Source: Lewinellaceae bacterium (GTDB taxonomy: Bacteria > Bacteroidota > Bacteroidia > Chitinophagales > Saprospiraceae). Taken from it: a DNA stretch of 64,000 nucleotides. This document shows, one piece after another, positions 43,752-51,111 of the stretch. The position numbers and the translations under genes are program-made. The stretch covers positions 2,962,501 through 3,026,500 of the forward strand of contig JACJYK010000001.1 in the NCBI GenBank assembly GCA_020636135.1. Reading direction: 5' to 3'. Below the pieces are notes generated by a model. The model was not told the origin of the DNA. It did no database searches and was given only the letters and a program-made list of their open reading frames with translations. Position 1 is the first letter of the stretch. Every line of letters starts with the position of its first letter.

Positions 43752-44120
43752 ATGAAAGCACTCTCCACGCTGATACTCCTGACCTTCTCCAACACCTTCA
43801 TGACACTGGCCTGGTACGGGCACCTGAAGTTCCGGGAAATGAAATGGTTTGAGCATGCCGGCATCTGGGTGATCATCCTCGTCAGCTGGGGCATTGCTTT
43901 CTTTGAATATTGCCTCCAGGTACCTGCCAACCGCATCGGATATCAGGGCATGGGCGGCCCGTTCACCCTGATCCAATTAAAGGTGATCCAGGAGGTCATC
44001 ACACTGGTTGTTTTCACCCTGTTCACACTGCTGGTCTTTCGCACCGAGTCGTTTCGCATCAACCACCTTTATGCATTCATCTGCCTGATCCTGGCGGTCT
44101 ACTTCACCTTTAAGAAGTGA
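43752..44120 (+). CDS. DUF486 small membrane protein (DMT-related)
   Basis: A 122-residue protein with four membrane helices, the usual length. 'FSNTFMTLAWYGHLKF', 'VSWGIAFFEYCLQVPANRIGY' and 'FTLIQLKVIQEVITL' are the conserved DUF486 segments. It is distantly related to small multidrug resistance proteins; transport activity is unproven. A TGGCTTTG sequence ~12 bp before the ATG is one mismatch from the -7 consensus. The repeat array begins almost at its stop codon. Confidence 0.85.
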   Translation: MKALSTLILLTFSNTFMTLAWYGHLKFREMKWFEHAGIWVIILVSWGIAFFEYCLQVPANRIGYQGMGGPFTLIQLKVIQEVITLVVFTLFTLLVFRTESFRINHLYAFICLILAVYFTFKK

Positions 44121-44126
44121 TGGTCC

Positions 44127-45625
44127 TAACGAGCGACGTAATCCGTCCTGCACAACCCGGCAGACAGCATCGGCACTCTGCGAGATGCCTCGCTGTGACA
44201 ACTGGTGTCCTAGCGAGCGAGGCACGAACGACGCATTCCTTAACACTATTCTCCAGCAAAACTGTCATTCCGAACAGATTTGCATCGCAAATCGTCGTGA
44301 GGAATCCCTTATTACCGGCATTGCAGCAGTTGCGATGAGACTCCAGCATCGTTTCTGATGTTCAGGAACTGGGTTTCCATCACCAGATTCCAGGCATACC
44401 CGCTTCTCCAGCAAATCTGTCATTGCGAGCAAGGTACGAGCGATGCAATCTGTCCTGCACAACCCCAGCAGACAGCATCAGCACTCTGCGAGATGCCTCG
44501 CTGTGACAACTGGTGTCCTAGCGAGTGAGGTACGAACGACGCATTCCTCAACACTATTCTCCAGCAAAACTGTCATTCCGAACAGATTTGAATCGCAAAT
44601 CGTCGTGAGGAATCCCTTATTACCGGCATAGCAGCATATGCGATGAGACTCCAGCATCGTTTCTGACGTTCAGGAAGCTGGGTTTCCATCACCAGATTCC
44701 AGGCATACCCGCTTCTCCAGCAAACCTGTCATTGCGAGCAAGGTACGAGCAATGCAATCCGTCATCCACAACCCCAACGGACAGCGTCGTCGCTCTGCAA
44801 GGCTCCTCGCTGTGACAACTAGCGTCATTGCGAGTGAGGTACGAACGACGCATTCCTTAACACTATTCTCCAGCAAAACTGTCATTCCGAACAGATTTGT
44901 ATCGCAAATCGTCGTGAGGAATCCCTTATTACCGGCATTGCAGCATATGCGATGAGACTCCAGCATCGTTTCTGATGTTCAGGAAGTTGGGTTTCCATCA
45001 CCAGATTCCAGGCATACCCGCTTCTTCAGCAAATCTGTCATTACGAGCGAGGTACGAGCAATGCAATCCGTCATCCACAACCCCGTCAGACAACGTCGTT
45101 GCTCTACGAGATGCCTCGCTGTGACAACCAGTGTCCTAGCGAGTGAGGTACGAACGACGCATTCCTTAACACTATTCTCCAGCAAAACTGTCATTGCGAG
45201 CGAGGAACGAGCGACGCAATCCGTCCTGCACAACCCCGGAAGACTGCTTCGTCGCTTTGCGAGATACTTCGCTGTGACAACCAGTGTCCTAGCGAGTGAA
45301 GTACGAACGACGCATTCCTTAACACTATTCTCCAGCAAATCTGTCATTCCGAACAGATTTGCATCGCAAATCGTCGTGAGGAATCCCTTATTACCGCCAA
45401 AGCAGCATATGCGATGAGACTCCAGCATCGTTTCTGAGGTTCAGGAAGCTGGGTTTCCATCACCAGATTCCAGGCATACCCGCTACACTAGCAAATCAGT
45501 GATTAGAGCCGAAACGTGAGCGACGCAATCCGTTATGCACAACCCCGACAGACAGCTTCGGCACTCTGCGTGATGCCTCGTTGTGACAACTTTCGAGCGA
45601 GGTACGAGCGATGCATTCCGTTTTA
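44127..45625. repeat. Tandem array of ~309-bp compound repeat units
   Basis: The sequence is about four and a half diverged copies of one unit. The marker CGAACAGATT falls at 44271, 44579, 44888 and 45350: two spacings of 308-309 bp and one of 462 bp, explained by an extra ~152-bp half unit at about 45196-45350. Each unit contains GTCATTGCGAGC...GAGGTACGAGC...GCAATCCGTC and GTCATTCCGAACAG...CGTGAGGAATC modules, known as dispersed intergenic repeats in many bacteria and often mis-called as genes. No coding function is supported. A last, weaker copy ends near 45625. Confidence 0.88.
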
Positions 45626-45654
45626 CACCACCATCACAATTGAAAACAAAAAAA

Positions 45655-45675
45655 GGCCACAGAAATTCTGCGGCC
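45655..45675 (-). terminator. Intrinsic terminator beyond the gene remnant and tadA
   Basis: A 9-bp stem (GGCCGCAGA with TCTGTGGCC, one G-U pair), a 3-base loop, and a TTTTTTTG tail on the minus strand. It sits 34 bp after the stop of the gene remnant at 45709-45890. Confidence 0.8.
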
Positions 45676-45708
45676 CAATCTAAAGTGTTGTTGAAAATGA
45701 AAATCTAA

Positions 45709-45890
45709 CTATTCAATACGCTTAATTCTCAACCACTTACGATCATAATTACAGGTTAACATCAGTGCTTTCCAATCCTGGTTCTTTCGATAGAAGGAAT
45801 GCAACCAAAAACCATGACTTAGTCCCGAAGACAAACCAAGGCCAAGGAGGTCACTATTCAGTGGAACGGTCGTGCTTATTTTAACTTGGA
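45709..45890 (-). pseudogene. C-terminal remnant of an unidentified gene, overlapping the end of tadA
   Basis: A reading frame of about 60 codons without any start codon ends at TAG (45709-45711). It is protein-like: aromatic- and Trp-rich ('GFWLHSFYRKNQDWKALM') with a basic end ('RKWLRIKRIE'). It is followed by a good terminator, as a real gene would be. Upstream the frame runs into a stop inside tadA near 45910. It is best read as the 3' tail of a gene whose 5' part was lost when tadA or the repeats came to lie here. I do not recognise the family; chance openness is the alternative. Confidence 0.4.
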
Positions 45891-46340
45891 GAGGGCCCGC
45901 TTCTCTTTAAAGAAATCCTGCAGCAACGCACGGCACTGCTCTTCCATCAAGCCCATCTCGATCTTGGTCTGCGGGTGCAGCAATTCTTTTCCGTAGCGCA
46001 TAAATCCCTCTTTATCGTCGCTGGCGCCGAACACCAGCCGGTCCAGCTGAGCCCATTTCAGAGCACCGGCGCACATCACGCAGGGCTCCAGGGTGACATA
46101 CAGCGTACAATCAGTGAGGTATTTGCTGCCCAGGAATTCTGCGGCTGTGGTCAGGGCCAGGATCTCGGCATGGGCGGTCACATCCTGCAATGCTTCTGTC
46201 CGGTTATAGGCCCGGGCAATGATCTGATTTTGGCTGACAACGATGGCTCCTACCGGGATCTCATCCGCTTCGGCAGCCAGCTGTGCCTGCTGCAAAGCCA
46301 GCTTCATGAAGTGTTCGTCGGAAAATACGGTGAAGTTCAT
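45876..46340 (-). CDS. tadA: tRNA-specific adenosine deaminase TadA (or close nucleoside deaminase)
   Basis: A 154-residue cytidine-deaminase-fold enzyme. The zinc site is complete: 'HAEILAL' with the catalytic Glu, and 'LEPCVMCAGAL' with two Cys. 'EIPVGAIVV' and 'RLVFGASDDKEG' match TadA. It converts A34 to inosine in tRNA-Arg. The ATG at 46340 is preceded by TAATTTTG, a perfect -7 element only 4 bases away, so the mRNA may be leaderless. Its 3' end overlaps the preserved tail of another reading frame. Confidence 0.88.
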   Translation of the reverse strand: MNFTVFSDEHFMKLALQQAQLAAEADEIPVGAIVVSQNQIIARAYNRTEALQDVTAHAEILALTTAAEFLGSKYLTDCTLYVTLEPCVMCAGALKWAQLDRLVFGASDDKEGFMRYGKELLHPQTKIEMGLMEEQCRALLQDFFKEKRALSKLK

Positions 46341-46344
46341 GCGG

Positions 46345-46352
46345 CAAAATTA
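46345..46352 (-). promoter_or_regulatory. -7 promoter element abutting the tadA start
   Basis: TAATTTTG on the minus strand, an exact TAnnTTTG match, 4 bases before the ATG. Transcription would start at or inside the start codon. Confidence 0.45.
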
Positions 46353-46410
46353 CGTAAGATCGGTGGATGAGAAGGGGATTTAGGATTTAAGATTAAATGA
46401 TTTAAGAATT

Positions 46411-46600
46411 GAGATTTAGGATTTGAGATTTAGGATTTGAGATTTAGGATTTGAGATTTAGGATTTGAGATTTAGGATTTGAGATTTAGGATTTGAGATT
46501 TAGGATTTGAGATTTAGGATTTGAGATTTAGGATTTGAGATTTAGGATTTGAGATTTAGGATTTGAGATTTAGGATTTGAGATTTAGGATTTGAGATTTA
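46411..46600. repeat. 14-bp minisatellite, 13 perfect copies
   Basis: GAGATTTAGGATTT repeats without error 13 times at 46411-46592, with degenerate half units on both sides (46378-46410 and 46593-46615). The unit itself is two related 7-mers. It lies between tadA and an IS element and is not translated. Confidence 0.95.
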
Positions 46601-46692
46601 AGATTTAAGATTAAATGTCTCGTCCTGGAAATAGTTGACAGATTAAGAGATGATTTAAAAATAATACTATCCATGGTAAGGTTCAATGATAT

Positions 46693-47475
46693 TTATGCAG
46701 CATGAACTGATGCTGGAGTTTGGTAATTGAGCCTTAAATGGAATCGTACATAATTGTAGCGGTAAATGGCGTCTTTTACAGCATTTACAGCAACCTTTTT
46801 TGATGCGAATTCCTGATCGAGATAGAATTCTTTCTTGAGAATACCATTTACTCTTTCAGCCATTGCGTTTTCATAACAGTTTCCTTTGGCAGCCATACTG
46901 ATCTGAACGTTGTTACTATTCAACAAGCGGGTATAAGCATGACTACAGTATTGAATGCCCCGGTCCGAGTGGTGAATCAATGGTAACGTTGAAGATCGTT
47001 GTGCCAAAGCCATTTTCAAAGCCCGTAAACAGCCGTGTAATTCCAGGCTATCACTGATGTCGTATCCGACGATTTTGCGCGAATATGCATCCGTAATCAG
47101 AGCCAGGTACATGAACCCGGCACGTGTACTGATATAGGTAATGTCGCTGACCCACACTTCATTGGATCGTTGTGCTTTTATTTCTTTGATCAGATTACTA
47201 TAGACGTGAAAACGATGCAACGAATTCGTCGTTCGCACATAGTTCTTGCGCCATTTTACGCCCAGGTCATATTTGCGTAGTAGCTCAAACAACGTATCTC
47301 TACCCAGTTTGATGCCTGATTCCATCAGTACAGGTTGGATGCGCTTAAGCATTTTTCGGCCTCCTTCTTCTGTAAGCTTTTGTCGACACTGCACAATTTT
47401 ATCCACAATCACTTCCTCCTGGATTTGTTTCTTGCCAAGCCGTTGTAGCCCTTGGTAGTAACCTTGCCGGCTCAA
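46693..47475 (-). CDS. IS3-family transposase OrfB (DDE integrase)
   Basis: A 260-residue rve-type integrase core. The catalytic triad is visible: Asp in 'WVSDITYIS', Asp in 'HHSDRGIQYCS' and Glu in 'ENAMAERVNGILKKEF'. An HTH_21-like segment ('GGRKMLKRIQPVL') precedes it. The listed start is a TTG; the frame stays open upstream to the end of orfA in the -1 frame (through 'GTGKQPTVEQVSRRFGLS'). The protein is therefore probably made as an OrfAB fusion by -1 slippage at AAAAAG (47552-47547). The catalytic residues look intact. Confidence 0.9.
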   Translation of the reverse strand: MSRQGYYQGLQRLGKKQIQEEVIVDKIVQCRQKLTEEGGRKMLKRIQPVLMESGIKLGRDTLFELLRKYDLGVKWRKNYVRTTNSLHRFHVYSNLIKEIKAQRSNEVWVSDITYISTRAGFMYLALITDAYSRKIVGYDISDSLELHGCLRALKMALAQRSSTLPLIHHSDRGIQYCSHAYTRLLNSNNVQISMAAKGNCYENAMAERVNGILKKEFYLDQEFASKKVAVNAVKDAIYRYNYVRFHLRLNYQTPASVHAA

Positions 47476-47540
47476 CCCAAATCGTCTGCTTACTTGTTCT
47501 ACGGTTGGTTGTTTCCCCGTGCCAAGCGAGTTCCGTAGAA

Positions 47541-47936
47541 CTATTGCTTTTTCGACTCCTTGGCATCTCGCTTTTTTGCCAACTCGTCCGAATTGGCATA
47601 GCCTAAGCGCTGTGCAGCATATTCATTTAAGCCTGCATGGTACAAGTAATCAAGCTGGGTCTTTACCAAGGCTTTTTCCAACTCCTTCACTTTGGCTTCT
47701 AACTCTTTGATTCGATTGAGATCTTCTGGCATTTCAATACGTATTCGACGGTTTAATAAGTCTGGCTGTTCGTATTTGTTGATCCAATTTAATAACGAAC
47801 CTGCTGCAATTCCATATTTGTGAACCAGCTCATTTTTATTGTACTTCCCGGTGCGTAGCTCATGCAATACATGTAATTTAAAGCTCTCACTATAACGGCG
47901 ATATCCTTTTGAATACTTCAATTTGACAACTTCCAT
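47541..47936 (-). CDS. IS3-family transposase OrfA (helix-turn-helix)
   Basis: A 131-residue DNA-binding protein with an N-terminal HTH ('ESFKLHVLHELRTGKYNKN', 'YGIAAGSLLNWINKY') and a leucine-zipper-like coiled coil ('IKELEAKVKELEKALVKTQ'), the usual IS3 OrfA build. It recognises the element ends and joins OrfB by frameshifting; AAAAAG lies at its 3' end just before the TAG stop. Confidence 0.9.
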   Translation of the reverse strand: MEVVKLKYSKGYRRYSESFKLHVLHELRTGKYNKNELVHKYGIAAGSLLNWINKYEQPDLLNRRIRIEMPEDLNRIKELEAKVKELEKALVKTQLDYLYHAGLNEYAAQRLGYANSDELAKKRDAKESKKQ

Positions 47937-47975
47937 CGTTTTTGTTTTGTTGTCAACTTATTTCAGGACTTTACA

Positions 47976-48199
47976 TGGAGATTGGAGGATGTCCTGAAGT
48001 TATAACTTGCTACACAACCCACCCCTGTTTGATTTTAGATTCATTGATTTTAGATTTTAGGTTTCAAGTGGTCCGGATGCTTTGGCGTCCTGATGCCCTG
48101 ACGCACCACATCACCATAAACCACAAAACCATAAAACCACAAAACCATATCATCCCACAAAACCGTCAACAACCTTTTCATCAATCGAATCCAAATTCC
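47976..48199. other. Intergenic region before guaB with simple repeats
   Basis: No gene is seen. It contains GATTTTAG-type sequence (about 48030-48065) related to the minisatellite on the far side of the IS, and a CCATAAACCACAAAA-type repeat (48108-48160) like that at 40357-40405. Confidence 0.6.
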
Positions 48200-48207
48200 T
48201 ATCTTTG
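48200..48207 (+). promoter_or_regulatory. -7 promoter element abutting the guaB start
   Basis: TATCTTTG, an exact TAnnTTTG match, ends 3 bases before the guaB ATG at 48211. A TTTT run about 20 bp upstream may stand in for the -33 element. The transcript may be leaderless. Confidence 0.5.
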
Positions 48208-48210
48208 CAC

Positions 48211-49692
48211 ATGGAAACAAAAAATAACGGCTTACCGAAGGAAATTGTCGAAGCGCTCACATTTGATGATGTCCTGTTAATTCCCTCTTATTCAGATGTT
48301 TTACCGCGTGAAGTGGATATATCCACCCAGCTGACGACCGACATACGGCTCAATGTACCGATCGTATCGGCGGCCATGGATACCGTCACTGAAGAAAAGC
48401 TGGCCATCGCAATCGCCCGTGAAGGAGGTATCGGTATCATTCACAAGAATATGTCCATCCAGAAGCACGCCGAGCAAGTCCGCTCTGTCAAACGGTCGGA
48501 AAGCGGCATGATCAAGGACCCGGTCACCCTCGATAAGGAGGCCAAACTGGTGGATGCCCTGCAGTTGATGCAGCGGTTCAAAATCGGTGGCATCCCCGTC
48601 GTGGACGCAGACAATCACCTGATCGGCATCCTCACCAACCGGGATATTCGCTTCGAGACCGATCTGGGACGGCCCGTATCCGAACTGATGACGATAAACA
48701 ATCTCGTCACTGCACCAGTGGGCACGGATCTCCAGCAGGCACAAGCCATCCTGCAGCGATACAAGATTGAAAAACTACCGGTAGTCAACGATGAGAACAA
48801 GCTCGTAGGGCTCATCACCTATAAAGATATCCTCAAGTTGGAGAGTTATCCCAATTCCTGTAAAGACACCCTTGGCCGCCTCGTCGTAGGAGCTGCATTA
48901 GGTGTGGCGAAAGATACCATGGAGCGTCTGGAGGCCCTGATCGAGGTCGACGTGGATGTCATTGTGATCGACACCGCACACGGGCACTCACAGGGCGTAC
49001 TGAACACCATCAAGGAAGTGCGGAAAAAGTACCCGGACCTGCAGATCATCGGCGGAAACATCGGTACCGGTGAAGGAGCCCTAGCGCTCGTAGATGCCGG
49101 AGTAAATGCCGTCAAAGTGGGTATCGGCCCCGGCAGCATATGCACTACCCGGATCGTGACCGGAGTGGGAGTACCACAGCTTTACGCCATCATGTCGGTG
49201 GCTCAGGCATTGCAGGGTACGGGCATCCCGGTGATCGGGGATGGAGGTATCCGCTATACCGGCGATATTGCCAAAGCGATTGCCTCCGGTGCTGATACGA
49301 TCATGGCCGGATCGCTTTTTGCCGGCGTCGAGGAAGCGCCCGGAGAGACCGTCATTTTCGAAGGTCGTAAATTCAAGATCTACCGCGGCATGGGTTCCCT
49401 GGGTGCCATGCAGATGGGCTCCAAGGACCGGTACTTTCAGGATGTGGAAGACGACATCAAAAAGCTGGTACCGGAAGGCATCGAAGGCCGCGTACCGTTT
49501 AAAGGTACACTCTCGGAAGTCATGGTACAATATACCGGTGGACTGCGGGCAAGCATGGGCTATTGCGGAGCACCCACCATCCCTAAATTGCAGCAGGCAC
49601 GCCTGGTGAAGATCTCCTCAGCCGGTGTCTCTGAAAGTCATCCGCACAACATTACCATCACCAAAGAGGCTCCCAACTACAGCAGGCGTTGA
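48211..49692 (+). CDS. guaB: Inosine-5'-monophosphate dehydrogenase
   Basis: A 493-residue IMPDH of full length. '[17 protein letters not shown]' opens the barrel, a CBS pair occupies about residues 95-210 and senses purine nucleotides, and the catalytic Cys lies in '[15 protein letters not shown]' at about 311; '[10 protein letters not shown]' and the mobile flap follow. It oxidises IMP to XMP with NAD, the committed step to GMP. The ATG at 48211 is favoured over a TTG at 48205. Its TGA shares one base with the ATG of the glycosylase gene, so the two are translationally coupled. Confidence 0.97.
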   Translation: METKNNGLPKEIVEALTFDDVLLIPSYSDVLPREVDISTQLTTDIRLNVPIVSAAMDTVTEEKLAIAIAREGGIGIIHKNMSIQKHAEQVRSVKRSESGMIKDPVTLDKEAKLVDALQLMQRFKIGGIPVVDADNHLIGILTNRDIRFETDLGRPVSELMTINNLVTAPVGTDLQQAQAILQRYKIEKLPVVNDENKLVGLITYKDILKLESYPNSCKDTLGRLVVGAALGVAKDTMERLEALIEVDVDVIVIDTAHGHSQGVLNTIKEVRKKYPDLQIIGGNIGTGEGALALVDAGVNAVKVGIGPGSICTTRIVTGVGVPQLYAIMSVAQALQGTGIPVIGDGGIRYTGDIAKAIASGADTIMAGSLFAGVEEAPGETVIFEGRKFKIYRGMGSLGAMQMGSKDRYFQDVEDDIKKLVPEGIEGRVPFKGTLSEVMVQYTGGLRASMGYCGAPTIPKLQQARLVKISSAGVSESHPHNITITKEAPNYSRR

Positions 49693-50297
49693 TGACAAGG
49701 CTCACTGCATCCTTTTATTTGCGTGATGATGTCGTGGCAATTGCTCAGGAACTGCTGGGAACGATATTGGTCACGGAATGGGAAGGAGTCCGCACCACAG
49801 CGCGCATCGTCGAAACAGAAGCCTACCGTGGGCCGGAGGACAAAGCCAGCCATGCCTACAACAACCGCCGCACTGCCAGGACCGAAGTGATGTTCGGGCC
49901 GGGAGGTCATGCCTACGTCTACCTCTGCTACGGCATTCACCATCTTTTCAACGTGGTTACCGGACCTGCTGAAATACCTCATGCCGTTCTGGTCCGCGCT
50001 GTGGAGCCCCTGGTAGGTATCGATATCATGATGGCCCGCCGCCAGCGTACGCAACCAAAGAAGTTAACATCCGGCCCGGGGCTGGTGGGTCAGGCTCTGG
50101 GGCTTTCCACCATCCACTCCGGACTTGCACTGACAACCGGTGACAGCATCTGGATTGAGGCGCAAGGACTGGAAAAAGACGAGGCCATTGTTTCCTCCCC
50201 GCGGATTGGGGTCGATTATGCCGGAGAATGCGCTACCTGGCCCTGGCGATTTTACCTGGCTGGCAATCCATGGGTAAGTGGCAAAAAGAACGTCTGA
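49692..50297 (+). CDS. 3-methyladenine DNA glycosylase (AAG/MPG family)
   Basis: A 201-residue base-excision repair glycosylase. 'ARIVETEAYRGPEDKASHAYNNRRT' contains the catalytic Glu, 'MFGPGGHAYVYLCYGIHH' the DNA-intercalating Tyr region, and 'GPGLVGQALGL' the C-terminal loop. It removes alkylated or deaminated purines from DNA. The start at 49692 overlaps the guaB stop (TGATG). It ends 11 bp before the convergent Nudix gene. Confidence 0.92.
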   Translation: MTRLTASFYLRDDVVAIAQELLGTILVTEWEGVRTTARIVETEAYRGPEDKASHAYNNRRTARTEVMFGPGGHAYVYLCYGIHHLFNVVTGPAEIPHAVLVRAVEPLVGIDIMMARRQRTQPKKLTSGPGLVGQALGLSTIHSGLALTTGDSIWIEAQGLEKDEAIVSSPRIGVDYAGECATWPWRFYLAGNPWVSGKKNV

Positions 50298-50307
50298 AAT
50301 CTTTTAA

Positions 50308-51000
50308 TCACAATGGTTTGAAACTGTACAGATAGGGCGCCTTATGGGCTTTGCCGGTAAAGCGCTTCTCATGACGTATCAATCGGTCCGACGCCAATAA
50401 TTTGCGCTGAAAAGCCGATCGATGCAACTTGGTGCCCAGGATCGCCTCGTAAACATTTTGAAGTTCCTGCATCGTAAAGCGTTCCGGTAACAGGTTACCC
50501 CCGATCAGTTTATAGTCGAGGTTCATCCGCAACGTCTCCAGGGCTTTGCTAACGATCGTGCCGTGGTCCAGGATCAACGGGGGAAGCTGGTTGACGGCAT
50601 ACCATTCACAGGAATCCGACAAAACATCGGGCTGCGGCACCACATCATTGTAATTAATCAGTGCGTAATAGGCTACAGAGATAAATCGCTCCAGCAACCA
50701 TTCCCAACCGGTAGAATCTATTTCATTGGCCTGAATGATGCGGGCCATAACCTCCGGCTGAAAACGGGCCACATCGCCAAAGGTGTAAAACTGTTCCAGG
50801 TAGATGTTATCCAGACCCGTGCGTTCATGTAGTCCGCGTTTAACCGCATCATTCAGATTTTCATCAGAGCGAACAAACCCACCGGGCAATGCAAACATGC
50901 CGGTATTGTGGTACTCCATGATCAAGATCTTCAGGGTTTCCCCGGAAAAACCAAATACTACTGAGTCGTATGCAATGTGATTTAAGTATTCTGTTGCCAT
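50308..51000 (-). CDS. Nudix-domain transcriptional regulator (NrtR-like)
   Basis: A 230-residue protein with an N-terminal Nudix domain (~1-145) and a C-terminal winged-helix part (~150-230, 'RFTMQELQNVYEAILG', 'FQRKLLASDRLI'), as in NrtR/AraR-type regulators of Bacteroidota. The Nudix box 'GGFVRSDENLNDAVKRGLHERTGL' (shown in part) keeps the framework but has Gly and Arg where the catalytic REXXEE glutamates should be, so it should bind a ligand rather than hydrolyse it. GGAGGA lies 8 bases before the ATG. It is divergent from the carboxylesterase, its likely target. Confidence 0.85.
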   Translation of the reverse strand: MATEYLNHIAYDSVVFGFSGETLKILIMEYHNTGMFALPGGFVRSDENLNDAVKRGLHERTGLDNIYLEQFYTFGDVARFQPEVMARIIQANEIDSTGWEWLLERFISVAYYALINYNDVVPQPDVLSDSCEWYAVNQLPPLILDHGTIVSKALETLRMNLDYKLIGGNLLPERFTMQELQNVYEAILGTKLHRSAFQRKLLASDRLIRHEKRFTGKAHKAPYLYSFKPL

Positions 51001-51037
51001 CTGCTGTATCCTCCGGACATCCTCATCATTGAAAATC

Positions 51038-51045
51038 CAAAGATA
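51038..51045 (-). promoter_or_regulatory. -7 promoter element of the Nudix regulator gene
   Basis: TATCTTTG on the minus strand, an exact consensus match, 38 bases before the ATG, giving a leader of about 30 bases that contains the GGAGGA ribosome site. Confidence 0.55.
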
Positions 51046-51111
51046 GAATAGGAAATACAGAAAAAAGGAATTATTATTGTAACATTATGTGACAATAACC
51101 AAAATTGAACT

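Larger units (their letters stand above)
46616..47975 (-). mobile_element. IS3-family insertion sequence, about 1360 bp
   Basis: Two overlapping-frame genes (orfA 47541-47936, orfB 46693-47475) lie between imperfect 25-bp terminal inverted repeats at 46616-46640 and 47951-47975. Both ends read TGT-nnn-GTCCTG followed by AAATA/AATAA and GTTGACA, beginning TG and ending CA as in IS3 elements. No target-site duplication is obvious next to these ends. The left end abuts the 14-bp minisatellite, and the right flank has similar GATTTTAG-rich sequence. Confidence 0.85.

Noticed and set aside
44665..45428. Minus- and plus-strand open frames with near-identical translations in the repeat array
   Set aside because: They recur with the repeat period and come from dispersed-repeat modules often mis-called as genes; no start signals or family matches.
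46411..46600. Possible CRISPR array
   Set aside because: The units are contiguous 14-mers with no spacers, and no cas gene is present.
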